A stretch of 64,000 bases of DNA from Proales similis (taxonomy: Eukaryota; Rotifera; Eurotatoria; Ploima; Proalidae): NCBI GenBank assembly GCA_019059635.1, contig JAGVRJ010000008.1, positions 1,674,001 through 1,738,000 of the forward strand, in the 5' to 3' direction. Both the position numbers and the translations under genes were made by a program. How positions within the stretch are numbered: position 1 is the first letter of the stretch; every line of letters begins with the position of its first letter. Under the pieces are notes generated by a model. It was not told the origin of the DNA, did not search any database, and was given only the letters and a program-made list of their open reading frames with translations. Below are positions 22,801-33,228 of the stretch, piece after piece.

Positions 22801-23290
22801 TGTTTACATTTCGCTTTAATACTAATAAAAAAAAAAGATTGAAGCATCCATTCATCTAGCGGCGGCGAGGGCAGCTAGTCAGACAATAGCGAGCAAACAA
22901 GCGATGGCTTGAACTTATTGTGTTCTAAGAACTTAAGACCAATGTTGAGCACTGTGATGGGTCCATTGACCAGACACAGTTAAGTCGAAGGCTGATCTCT
23001 TAGCCAACCTCGCAACGGGCGAAAGAGTGAGCCTACGAAAAATACTATTTATTTGGCGCAGCAAATTAGAGGCAGCGCCCGAGCGTTTCTTTCCATTATT
23101 CTTTGTAAATTGTCTAATCGAACATGAACACGCGTTTAGAAAAAGAAGAGATAAGTGTGAGCAGCACTTGCCAATGCCGATTAATGTAGTGTGACTCTCA
23201 AAACAGCACCAATCAGAAAGGCAAGCTTGGCTGAAAGACCAATCTGAACAACAAAATAAATAAATGCAAGTTTGCCTTGTTAGTTGAAGA
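19883..23290. other. Largest gene-poor stretch, GA-tract rich
   Basis: About 3.4 kb between HAP40 and the disordered-protein gene, without a supportable gene. It holds the HAP40 3'UTR, several pyrimidine-rich runs (about 20690-20765) and repeated GA/GAGA tracts (about 21590-21628, 21770-21787, 22170-22195). A 20-bp perfect inverted repeat lies at 21727-21746. Small ORFs here show no protein-like composition. It is probably the upstream regulatory region or 5' non-coding exons of the next gene. Confidence 0.5.
21727..21746. repeat. 20-bp inverted repeat (9-bp arms, 2-nt centre)
   Basis: GTTATTGCG, CA, CGCAATAAC: perfect arms with a two-base centre, in the gene-poor stretch. Could be a dimeric transcription-factor site or chance. 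Read directly from the sequence. Confidence 0.6.
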
Positions 23291-25498
23291 ATGGCAAGCT
23301 CGCTACTGCTACGGACGCCGGCAACAGCAGCAAAAATGAACAACAGCAGCAGTGACAATCAACAACCAAATGAAGGCGGCGAGCATTCCAGCCAACTGCA
23401 GAGAACACAGCGATCGCCGCGCGTTGTAACTGTAATCTCAGCTGCCACAAATCAGTCGGCGCCCGGCACTCAGCCCGAGCGGCCCAATTCTGCTAAAAAC
23501 AATCAAAAGGCCTTGACTGTCCAATACCCGAATGCAGCCGATTTAACTCAACTCGAGCTAGCATCAGAGCAGAGCGCGTCAATAACCAAAATTCCGTTTC
23601 GTGTTGGCCCGCTCCTAACCGGCAGTTCTTCGTCATGTTCATCGTCCTCCTCACTTGCGTCCAACTCCCCGCCTCCTCAAAGTGTCGTGGCACAAGCCGA
23701 CGCGCGGATTCGTGTCGACCCGGTCCGCCAAGAGCGCATGAGGATCGACATCGACAACGAGTATGAAAATTTGGTCAGGACCGACTCGATGTTAAGAGTT
23801 ACGCCTCTCAATTCGTCTCGAATCGGAACGGAGAGCGATTTCGCGCGGCCTCACATTTCCTTGTCTCAACCGTCTAGTGCTTTAACAAATTCAACTAGAA
23901 CAACTATGACCACCGCGACCACCGCAGTTGCATCGGCAGTCGTTGGAGCAAAGGCTAAGAAGCGTGTCAGCTTCAATGAATCGCTAGTGCAGGTTCATTT
24001 GATACCGAACGAGCAGAGCGCACTTCAAATTGACCGATGCCGACTTGAATGCGAAACCGAAACTGCTCATCGCGCATCCAGTCTATCGAGCAACTATTCG
24101 CCGACATTCGTTGATTCAAGCTCAGTTCAACGGCAGCTCTCAGAACAACAACCACGGACACAAGAGGTTAGAATTCAAGAGGACGTGGCCAATTCAGATC
24201 CATTTGAGTCAAGCCAATCGAATAAACTTCATATCACCTCAGCAAATGCCTCTCAAAGCAGTGTGGCTAAATCAATCGATCAGCGAACACAAAATGAGCA
24301 GAAATGTTCGTCTGCGCCGGGCAGCCAGTCGACAGCTGATGACCAGCAGCCTAACAAGCAGGGCATGGTGAAATTGAGCATTTCGAATCTGAGTCTCGAT
24401 GAAGAGCACATCCAGTCGACTGAGCAGCATCATTCACATCAGGCCAATGAGCGAATCACGTTTAAAACACGACCGGAGCCGAGTAGAAATTCAGCCAAGT
24501 CTCAGCCCCATGTCTACGTTGATCAAAACTATTATGGCAAGAGTCTGGCCAATGGCGCAAATGGACAGAGCCGAGATGGTGGACGATTATTGTCGTCCGC
24601 TTCTTCGACAGCCAGCTCGTTCAAAATCGAGCCAAAGACGTTCATAAATTCAGCCGCTAACGGAAACAGTGTCGATTCGTCATCGTTGACCTCGTCTGCT
24701 GGCCATCTAAGATTCATTTCGAGTCTCAATGAGCTCCGCCCTCAGTCTACTTCGAATTTAAACAATTACAGCAAACTACGCTTCTTAAGCTCTGCTGCCG
24801 ATTCAAAGTCGTCAAGCACTAGTGACGTACCCAAGTCGGCAAGGCAAATGGCATCGCCAGCAAAGTTCATGTTCCTTCGTTCGGACGAAAAACTGTTTAA
24901 GAATTTCACTCGCAGCAACACTTTCAACCAATTGAGCGTGATGTCGAACGACAAGTCAGTGAGCCCGACACCTTTCCCTAACCCGCCCTTGTCGTCAGGC
25001 TCTAGCCATATAAACCACTATCAGCATCATAACCATTCACAAAAGCAGCTGCATCAACAAAAACAAGCCAAGACCGGTTCGGAAAGTCTGCATTCCGACT
25101 TTAGGCAATGCAGAAGCGAAACTTTCGTGAGCGTCAATCAGCTCATGGCTCTAAACGACATGAACAAGCGGCGAAACGAATCACTGTCAACATCACGGCC
25201 GCTGGGCGTTTTCAAATCCTCAGCAGCAGAAAGTAGTTCACCGTTGACTATCAGGGCTTATCGGCCGACCAGCACAAGCCAGTCGAGGAAGCCACAGTCT
25301 GCGCTGCCGTCGCTTAGACGTGGCCGATGTGACCCGATCGATTTAAGTGTTCAGGCCAGCTCGCTGGCGGCCCGAAACCACTCTATTTCTCGATCTAAAA
25401 GCTTCATAGTCAACACCAGTGGCCAGTCACAGAACGCTCGACAAGCTGCTCTGGCTCGTGCCATCCAGGCTCGAACTGTAGAGAAAACGAATCTTTAA
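23291..25498 (+). CDS. Long disordered Ser/Gln/Asn-rich protein with RVSF (PP1-docking-like) motif
   Basis: Single-exon ORF of 735 residues with strong Ser, Gln and Asn bias, predicted to be mostly unstructured; homologue not recognised. Alternative start at MNNSSSDNQQ, 15 residues in. Ordered-looking islands are few: KKRVSFNESLVQVHLIP around residues 223-239, where RVSF (residues 225-228) fits the RVxF docking motif of protein phosphatase 1; PAKFMFLRSDEKLFKNF and FNQLSVMSND in the second half; and a basic C-terminal part with RNHSISRSKSF. Repeated RSxS/SRSKS sites could be kinase targets. A cytoskeletal or signalling scaffold and PP1 regulator is an inference only. Long uninterrupted ORF and codon use like neighbours argue that it is a real gene. 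Confidence 0.7.
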   Translation: MASSLLLRTPATAAKMNNSSSDNQQPNEGGEHSSQLQRTQRSPRVVTVISAATNQSAPGTQPERPNSAKNNQKALTVQYPNAADLTQLELASEQSASITKIPFRVGPLLTGSSSSCSSSSSLASNSPPPQSVVAQADARIRVDPVRQERMRIDIDNEYENLVRTDSMLRVTPLNSSRIGTESDFARPHISLSQPSSALTNSTRTTMTTATTAVASAVVGAKAKKRVSFNESLVQVHLIPNEQSALQIDRCRLECETETAHRASSLSSNYSPTFVDSSSVQRQLSEQQPRTQEVRIQEDVANSDPFESSQSNKLHITSANASQSSVAKSIDQRTQNEQKCSSAPGSQSTADDQQPNKQGMVKLSISNLSLDEEHIQSTEQHHSHQANERITFKTRPEPSRNSAKSQPHVYVDQNYYGKSLANGANGQSRDGGRLLSSASSTASSFKIEPKTFINSAANGNSVDSSSLTSSAGHLRFISSLNELRPQSTSNLNNYSKLRFLSSAADSKSSSTSDVPKSARQMASPAKFMFLRSDEKLFKNFTRSNTFNQLSVMSNDKSVSPTPFPNPPLSSGSSHINHYQHHNHSQKQLHQQKQAKTGSESLHSDFRQCRSETFVSVNQLMALNDMNKRRNESLSTSRPLGVFKSSAAESSSPLTIRAYRPTSTSQSRKPQSALPSLRRGRCDPIDLSVQASSLAARNHSISRSKSFIVNTSGQSQNARQAALARAIQARTVEKTNL

Positions 25499-25644
25499 TA
25501 TTCAACTTTGACAGCTTTGACATTTTCACTCTCTCACTCTCATTTGCCGACTTTCTATTTGAATTCGCATTTCCGCATTTATTCGCTGTTTTATCGTTCA
25601 AAGACATAAATGAAACGTTTTCAATTTGGCAAACATTTTTATTT

Positions 25645-26827
25645 TTACTTTTTGCCTTTTTTTTCCAATTTAGTGTTGTTGACTTTCTTTCCACTGCCTG
25701 CATGGACACGGCCTTGTGCCAGATGCCCGGCACCCTCTGCTCTGTCGGCGGCCTTTAATGCCGCTTCTGTGTAACGAATAAAACATAAGGAAAACTTTTA
25801 TGAGCTTGAATACTAAAAAGCCAATTAACCTGTGCTGGCGGCCAAATGCTGTTTTTCCTCAATTATCTTCACTTGGTCTTTGAATCGTTCGATCTCATAC
25901 TGAACACTCTTCTGACCAGCTTCAATCAGACTGCCACCAATTCTGTCCGACAGTCGCCTCAGAACCTGCTTGTTTTGAATCAAATAAAAACCTCAAATCA
26001 GTTGACTGAACACCATCACAACTACTCAACCTGCTCATCGAGCGGGTTCTGCTCGCCAAACGCATCTTCGTTTATGTAGACGAGAATCTGTCTCGTAAGA
26101 TCTTGTTCAATTTGTCGTTGCTCGTCTAGCTTTAAATCCCAGTCGAGTTTCATCTGCTTTTCGCGTTGCTCAAGCGCAGAGCTTTTGCTCTCAAGCTGGA
26201 AGAGATCAAATCGCTTGGCTTCGGCCAGTGGCGTGTCACGGTGCATTCTGGATGGCTCATGGAACTCTCTACTGTCAACTCTTACTTGACTCTCTCGCTC
26301 GCGGCTGCTCACATGCTTGAACAAATTGAAACGGACGAGAAGTGTGCGATTCACGTAAACCAGGAATCGCTTGAGCCGCTTTGACTCCACTCTGTTCTGA
26401 CTGTGTATGCATTGATTGTAAAGTAAATTTATTAAAGTTCCTATCGAGCTGTACTCTAATTCAAGCAACTTTGTTGAAGGCCAATTTCTTTGGCGAGAAA
26501 GCAAACGAACCTTTTCGCAAGTGGTCCATGCACGAGTAGAATATGCCTAGGCATGTGATGCACTCGTCCACCGGGTACCCTTCTTGTAGGCAAAAGCACA
26601 ACGCCTGGTAAAGTTGATCGGTGATTGCTTCGTTGCGGAACTTGTCGCTCAAAATTCGAACAGGCCAAGAAAACTGCTTTCGAATGAAACTTTTAAGTTC
26701 GCTTGTGTTTGCCTAAATTTGGCTCCTATCAATTTGGCCAAAGCATTTGGTCGAATTTCGCACAAATTACCACGTCACGGCTTGTTCTCTCGATAACTTT
26801 CCTCAACGCATCCTCTTTTAGATCCAT
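25645..26827 (-). CDS. CFAP119/CABCOCO1-family ciliary coiled-coil protein
   Basis: Spliced gene. Exons from the 5' end: 26771-26827, 26470-26712, 26031-26396, then two short exons ending at TAA 25645-25647; all joints keep frame. The protein starts MDLKEDALRKVIERTS, continues through FSWPVRILSDKFRNE and YQALCFCLQEGYPVDE, then GSFAFSPKKLAFNK followed by FLVYVNRTLLVRFNLFKHV. The last block resembles the YxxNTYFRHFKLYKYVF block that I recall from the CFAP119 (CCDC189) and CABCOCO1 proteins. The C-terminal half is a charged coiled coil (EQREKQMKLDWDLKLDEQ, RRLSDRIGGSLIEAG), ending in a lysine-rich tail. By family it would act in motile cilia or sperm flagella. The gene model is good; the family name rests on remembered motifs and is moderate. 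Confidence 0.55.
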
Positions 26828-27551
26828 TCCTTTCAAAATTGAGCTATTCAGTTGATTTCCTCTCAAAATTAGAACTCTACCCAGCCGGTTGGATGCCGTC
26901 TGATGGCACCGTTTCCATGACTACGCACCAAACTCGCTCTGACAAAATCATCCGACCCTCGAAAGTCTTAGTCTTGATTCAGCCATAATCTTGCTAAATT
27001 TGATCTGAGAAACATTTAACGAACAACAAAACCATGCCTGAGTGTTTTCCTGAATACTTTTATGAAAATTTGCTTTCTTAGTCGCTAATCTCCTGAATTT
27101 TATAGGATTCCAAATCGAAATTGGAGGAAGGAGGAGATTTAAAGAGGAGATTGTCGCTAGATGTCAGGCTATTTTTGAGACAACGGGGCTGCAGTCAGAT
27201 ATAAAGCTTGAAATATGAAGAGAGGGAGAGCCAGAGCGACTGGCTGATATCGAAATGGATTACATAGAACGAGAAATTCCTCTCGTCAAATGAGGAGAGG
27301 TCGTCGTTTTGCTTTGCCGATGCACTACGAGACACACATGCATGCACAAAGACATAAATCAAGCTTGAATGCATATTTAGCTCGGTTCCATATGCTTTTG
27401 TTTCCATTCATCATTCTATCTTATCATTTTATTCATCGTGGAAGATAGTGATGATGGCCTTACAAGTCTGCTTCACAGCGGGCACCTCTTTATTAGCAGA
27501 CTTTTGATCTAACGCTCTAACTCTTCGTGATTAAGTTCTTAGCCTGTAAAG
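26828..27551. promoter_or_regulatory. Divergent intergenic region, CFAP119-like and GTSF1
   Basis: About 720 bp between two divergently transcribed genes, so it should hold both promoters. AT-rich, with no distinct motif that I can name. Confidence 0.4.
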
Positions 27552-28078
27552 ATGGAAGAAAAAATGCTCGTTTGTCCTTATGATCCGAATCACCTGATTC
27601 GCTCGTCTCGATTTGAATTCCACATTTTAAAATGTAAAAAGGTAAGTTCTAATAGGTCTGCTTGTCGGCAAAATTCTGCTAACTGATGTTCGGGCACAGA
27701 ATTTTAAAAACATCGCAGTCGAAGTGTGTCCATTTAATGCCAAGCACGTGGTGTTAAGGACCGAAATTCGCCACCATGTGGCCAACTGTCCCGATCGAGC
27801 CCGTCTTTGCACTGAACATATTCTCAGTAGGTTTGCCAATGCCCAGTTCTAAATTGTGCCTACTTTTCTTAATCAATTCATAGGCCAAATGCCCGCAATC
27901 AAACCTGACACTTCGGTTAAAATTGAGCGAGCTCAATGGGACGATGAAGACTGGGATAGAGGTATTTTCTTTCAACTTTTTTTCAAAATTAGCGCACAAA
28001 TTTTCTGTTTTCTTTCAACATTTAGACATTCAACAAACGCAAATGGGCAAATATGGCGATTTCCAGCCTCGCCGTTGA
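27552..28078 (+). CDS. GTSF1: Gametocyte-specific factor 1-like protein (two CHHC zinc fingers)
   Basis: Four exons: 27552-27641, 27700-27826, 27884-27961, 28026-28078, all in frame. Two U11-48K-type CHHC zinc fingers, each C-x5-H-x9-H-x3-[11 protein letters not shown] ending FHILKC, and [10 protein letters not shown] ending HHVANC. They are followed by the acidic WDDEDWD stretch typical of GTSF1/Asterix. In animals these proteins bind Piwi-clade Argonautes and help transposon silencing or piRNA-directed cleavage; the aromatic-acidic C-terminal part is the Piwi-binding element. The small size (about 115 residues) is normal for invertebrate members. Suggests an active piRNA pathway. Which of the often multiple paralogues this is cannot be told. 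Confidence 0.88.
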
Positions 28079-28434
28079 AATAATTGCGACCATCACGATC
28101 TGAAGCTTTCTCAAAACTCAATCCAGTATTTTCATAACTATCACCTCGTTGATTGGATTTCTCTCTTTCTCTTTTGTCGCCCTTTAATTTGTCTTTTTTT
28201 TCGAATAAAATCTACCGACATGCGACTCGGCTTCATCTCCGTCTTATTTTCCACCATCTCTCCTCAACTATCTCGTTTCTTTCCCGCTCTTTATCTGCTG
28301 AAATTTTCATCAACAGAAAGTTAAGAGTTGATTTGCGCCAAGACAAAACTTGAATCTTGTCGGTCTATGTCGAAAGATTCGAATATAGCAATTGAGTGAA
28401 ATAATAATTAAGCATAAGAAAGATTAGTTTTAAA
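28079..28434. other. Intergenic, GTSF1 to APEH
   Basis: Short tandem (same-strand) spacer, pyrimidine rich, with a candidate poly(A) signal AATAAA near 28204. Contains the APEH promoter by position. No further feature. Confidence 0.5.
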
Positions 28435-31400
28435 ATGACCGCTAGCAGACACACCATGGAGCAGATATTGGCCCGAAGTCGGGAAGTGTTTAAAATCCCT
28501 TCAATCGGAGCGGCTCGCATCGAGCTAGTCGGAAATCAAATCGGTAGGCTGCTGCCATTGGGATACGGCCAAAGCAAACTCTTCAGAACCTCAAATTTGA
28601 AGCGTCTGTTCGGTGTCAACAGGCAACTATTGACATCGAGCGCAACGAGTGGTCAAAATTTGAAAAAGTTCACTTGTTTGAAATTGACCCGAACGGCTCG
28701 CGTATCAAGCGTCAAATTCACGAGACTGCGCCACAGGCCGTTAGTAAAAGCGTGTGGAGTGTGCAATCACCCAACAAACATCTTACTGCTCTAGTTACTG
28801 ACTGGAAGCCTGCAAACGGTGAAGAGAAGCAGTTTCTCGAGGTTCGTTAATTCTTTTCACCAATCAACTTTAATCTAACCAAATTGATCGATAACGCAGA
28901 TTTGGGATGACAAGTGCCGACTGGAGTCAATCAACTTGAGCGAGCTTAACAAGCATGGGAAAATTTACGAAAATTCAAGTAAAGCTAAAAACTGACCTTT
29001 CGTTCTGAGTCACTGGCTTAAAAGAAATATAAAAGCAGAATCACTCGGCTCGCTGGTTTGGTCGAGTGACAGCAGCAAAATCGCCTATATTGCGGAAAAG
29101 GTCAACGAATCGAACGTCAAATCGTTTTTCACTTCGAAAAAAAGCGACAAAGAAGCCAAAATTGACGAGAACAACTATGAAGAGGTGCTCTGCTTTTCCC
29201 TCTATTCTTCTTCTCCAATCTTGGCTGAATGGCTTTTTGTTCAACCGGCGGTAGAAATACGCCAACTTTTACAGTGATCACTGGGGCGAGCAGTATGTCG
29301 GAAAGGCCCAATCAGTTTTGGTTGTGTTCGACCTAAAGAGCAGAGAGTTCAAAATCATAAACGAGTTCGGAGCCAATTTCTTTCCCGCACAGGTTGGCTT
29401 AACTGAGCTGATTTGACATGGGAAATACGAACCCTCGATATTTTAAAAGGTCTGCTGGTATAAAAGCGACTCTCTGGTGTTTGTGGCCTATGAGACGTTG
29501 CCATACAAGCTAGGCCTCATCTACTGTCCCATTCGAAGGTGGGCTTTATCTACACGTCATTAGTCTCTCGGTTACTCATCGTCTGAGCAGGAGCGAAATA
29601 TTCCACTATGAGCTGGAAAGCGGTCGACTTGGTATGTCTTAGAGCATTTTTCACCAATTCGCCCACATTTGATTTTTCAACGCAACCTTTCTTAAGTTCA
29701 ACTGAGCGAGTCGGCAAATCTGAATCGCAGAGATCCCAGATTCTCGCCTGATTTCAAAACACTCGTGTGGCTGCAGAACCAAGCTCGCGGTCCTCATTTT
29801 CAATGCAGCCAATTGTGCAAAGTAAATTATTTATTTGTCCTCGCTTCAAATCTGGTCTATACGATTCAATTATAAGATGAGCTGGCCTGACCGTCACTCG
29901 ACAGTGCTTGTTGATATTGTCCACAATAGCCAAGGTATCTCTTCATCATACAAGCCCATTCTAAGAGTTAAGAGTCAAACGGTCTTATCATCAATCAATA
30001 AAGACGATCAGTTTCCGGGTTTGTTCACGCTCGCTTTCCCTACAAACTGTTGGAGTATAGATGGCTCTCGACTTGTACTCAACACCGCGTGGCGTCGCTC
30101 AACCGTGAGATCCTCTTTTCTTGCTCATCCTGCTTTAAATGCTCAATGCATGTTGACTCACAGCGCATTATCAGCGTGGACACGGAATCGGGTCAAATTC
30201 ATAATCTGGCCGCTGACTTCAACCAGACTCACTCGATCGCTTTGCTCGACATTGCCGATGATGACTGGATGTGTGCCGTTGTTCAAGGCTACAACTCACG
30301 CCAGTCAATAGTAAACGCCGATTGCCTTTTCATTGTTGTTTGTCTCAAGTTGTTAGATTTGTTTAATCGAAAGGCACTGGCCAAGTTACCGCCGATAGGC
30401 CAAGAAAGTCAAATAGAATGGTTCAGGAACTCTTCAAACGATGAACTGGAGCTGGAAGCTCAAGTCGAGCTCATCAAGCATCATCCTAGACACGACTCTC
30501 ATGGTTTGACACACTATCTCGCTTCAATTCTGGCCTAGACCAGTTAAAAAGACTTGATCAGATCATGCCCGTATAACATTCGAGTCTATTTTGGTGAAGC
30601 CGTACAATAGCAACCGTGGATTGGTGGTATTTCCACATGGTTAGCCAACTGAGCTCAGACAATTTTCTCGGCAAAATTCTACTCAAGCAAAATTTCCAAG
30701 GTGGCCCTCATTCAGCGTTTACGGGCGATTTCTCTGCCCATGTGGCCATTCTCTATAAGCTTGGCTTTTCTGTTTTAATGGTAAATTATCGGGGCTCGTC
30801 CGGATACGGCCAAGCTAGCATTGACAGTCTACCGGGCAAAATAGGCTCCAATGACGTTCACGATGTTCAGGTAATCGTCTCACTTAGACTAAGAACAAAT
30901 CGGAAAAAGTGAAATATTCATTCTTGTACCTACTGAAGCAAGCAGCCGAGAGTGTGATGAGCAAATACGATTTTAATCACGCTGTTCTCTATGGCGGCTC
31001 ACACGGAGGCTTTTTAACCACTCAGCTGATTGGGCAATATCCTCGCTTCTACAAAGCGGCAGTCGCTCGCAATCCGGTAACAAACCTCGAAGGTAAAACC
31101 GATCAAGTTCACGTCACGCTGCTTGCTCATCAAATCTCAAAAATAGCCATGTTGCATGTTACTGACATTCCGGACTGGGTGGTGTGTGAGTCAAGTGGAG
31201 AATACGACTTCGATCCAAAGCTGAACAAACCAGAGAATTTGCGCGAGCTAATGCAGCACTGCTCCCCGATGAGACACATTGATCATGTTCAAACGCCGAC
31301 TTTGCTTCTAGTGGGCGAAGTCGACTTGAGAGTACCACAGAGTCAAGCCAAGGCTTATTACCGAGCATTACAAGCAAGAGGCGTGCCCAGTCGGTAAGTA

Positions 31401-31569
31401 GCCGTCATAGATCTCATCCTCAGTTCCTCTGTCTAAATGAGTACCAATCTATTCAAGCATGGTCACATTCAAAGAAGACAATCACCCGCTTGATAGACCG
31501 CAAACAACCGCCGACTGTATTGTGCTTGCTTCAATGTGGTTCCAGAAATTCCTTAACGCGGCCGATTAG
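28435..31569 (+). CDS. APEH: Acylaminoacyl-peptidase (acylamino-acid-releasing enzyme)
   Basis: Multi-exon S9C serine peptidase that removes N-acetylated amino acids from peptides in the cytosol. The N-terminal beta-propeller is recognisable in pieces: [88 protein letters not shown]. The catalytic alpha/beta-hydrolase domain follows: [22 protein letters not shown], nucleophile Ser in [10 protein letters not shown] (about 30990-31020), TDIPDWVV, acid Asp in [11 protein letters not shown] (about 31310), and His in [10 protein letters not shown] (about 31480). It ends FLNAAD with TAG at 31567-31569. The triad and oxyanion residues are all present, so an active enzyme is expected. Several introns of about 55-70 nt; the exon borders in 29.6-30.6 kb are approximate. 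Confidence 0.93.
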
Positions 31570-31779
31570 ACAATGCATTTTGTTTATTAACAAAATGACT
31601 TGCGATTCACGCCATATTTATGCAATCGCCTCATTTAAATCAAAACATTCACAAATCAATCAGCCACATGATCGATCGGCAAAAACAGACTTTACGAAAA
31701 ATGTCTCAAATTCTTTGAATGAATTAGTTAATAACCAAAAGAATGATAGAAACAAGCAAGACTTGTTATTCGCCGAGCC

Positions 31780-32658
31780 TCAACGTCGATACCTTCTCTC
31801 GGCCGGAGATCGAGAACGCGGTGGATGCTGCTGATGGTCATGCCACTCAGCCCATGATGAATTGGAATTAGGCTCATATCTGCTGGTCGAGTTGTGCGGC
31901 CTGCCGTACGATTGCTGCTGATACTGTTGATGGTGATTGCCATGAAAATGTTGATTGCCATGTGACGATTCGTAATCCTGGCGACGGCTTTGATGTCGAT
32001 AGGGCTCATCGGGGCGTTGACGAAAACCTTCGGCCGATGAGTGCGGGCCTCGAGAGCCGGCGTGGCCAGAACGAGATCGTTGTTGCATTGGATGTGCAGC
32101 ATTCATCATCATTGGCGACTCGGGTGATCTCATCTGATCGGCGACGAACTGAAGAAATTGCTGCTGCATTTGTCCGCTCATCAAGTTTTGACTTGCCGCT
32201 TGAATATGTTGAGGCTGTGAGTAAGAGTTCCGCTGGTAGTCGCTCTTTGGTCGCGAATGGCTTCTGGAAGAGCGAGGCGAGCTGCCGCCTCCGTGCAAGT
32301 GACCGTAATTGTTCACGCTAACTGGTGACTCGTTGCTTCTATTTGCCGCTGGTTGTTGTTGAGAAAGTTGAACTTTGAGCGCTTGATTGTACAAACTAAG
32401 ACCATTGAAAATTTTTATCGCATAGTCACAAGATTCAACGTGCTTATAAGTGACCAGGGCAATCAGTTGACCGTTTCGATCGGACTTTCTTATCAAATTA
32501 TCAATTGGACCGGCCTGAAGAAAGAGCTCAAACAAAACATCTTCGGTGCATCGTTCATCCAAATTGATGCAAAATAGAGTCCTCTCTTTCTGAGCCTGCA
32601 GCTGCTGCTCCCTTCTATTCGAGCGCTGATCTCCTCCTCTCTCGTCTGTCATGGTCAT
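31780..32658 (-). CDS. RBM7: RNA-binding protein 7-like (RBM7/RBM11), NEXT complex RRM subunit
   Basis: Intronless 292-residue protein. One N-terminal RRM (about residues 26-100): RNP2 is LFCINL; then DVLFELFLQAGPIDN, RNP1-position GQLIALVTYKHVE, and YAIKIFNGLSLYNQALKVQ. The LFELFxQAGP motif and its context are those of RBM7/RBM11. RBM7 with ZCCHC8 and MTR4 forms the nuclear exosome targeting complex, which degrades promoter upstream and enhancer RNAs. The remainder is a low-complexity Ser/Gln/His/Arg-rich tail ending in SRSPAERRYRR. No obvious second RRM. Length near that of human RBM7 (266). Confidence 0.85.
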   Translation of the reverse strand: MTMTDERGGDQRSNRREQQLQAQKERTLFCINLDERCTEDVLFELFLQAGPIDNLIRKSDRNGQLIALVTYKHVESCDYAIKIFNGLSLYNQALKVQLSQQQPAANRSNESPVSVNNYGHLHGGGSSPRSSRSHSRPKSDYQRNSYSQPQHIQAASQNLMSGQMQQQFLQFVADQMRSPESPMMMNAAHPMQQRSRSGHAGSRGPHSSAEGFRQRPDEPYRHQSRRQDYESSHGNQHFHGNHHQQYQQQSYGRPHNSTSRYEPNSNSSWAEWHDHQQHPPRSRSPAERRYRR

Positions 32659-33228
32659 CGCGTATGTCTCTCTTCTTTATCTTTTTCTCGTCAACCAACC
32701 CTTTCTCTCTGCTTTTTCGATTGAACTGCGACAACTCTGACCATAAAAAAGTATTGGGACCGACATAAAGAGCAAAACAATGTGCTCGTAATCTCAGAGT
32801 GCGAATTGTTCCATTCTCTTGGTTATTCTGTTCCCATTTGTTTAAAAATACTTATTTAAAGAAACCAGGCGAACGGGCCACTTAATACCGACAATTCTAC
32901 TACATTTCAATTGTGTGGAATGATTACGAGTCTATTTGAAGGTTCAATTGCATTCAAAAATAAAAAGCAAACTAAATTAAAACAAAGGCAAGACGTTTGT
33001 CGATGATTGGTACAACTTGAAACCCAGATCCAATTTAAAGTTAACCCAAAAAAGAATGAAGCGGCATTAAAAGGCCTGAAAATTAAAGTAAAAAAAACAA
33101 GCAAAGGAAAAAAATGTCACGTGAGCCGAATGATCACTGTCAGAAGTCTCTTACTATTTATGCATATATTCGATTGACAAGATTAGTCAGGTTGCAGAGA
33201 AAATGAAGAAAAAGTAAGAAAAGTTAAA
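32659..33228. other. Intergenic, RBM7 upstream and SLC35D 3' side
   Basis: AT-rich spacer between two minus-strand genes. It should carry the RBM7 promoter and the SLC35D-type 3'UTR. No distinct feature seen. Confidence 0.5.
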
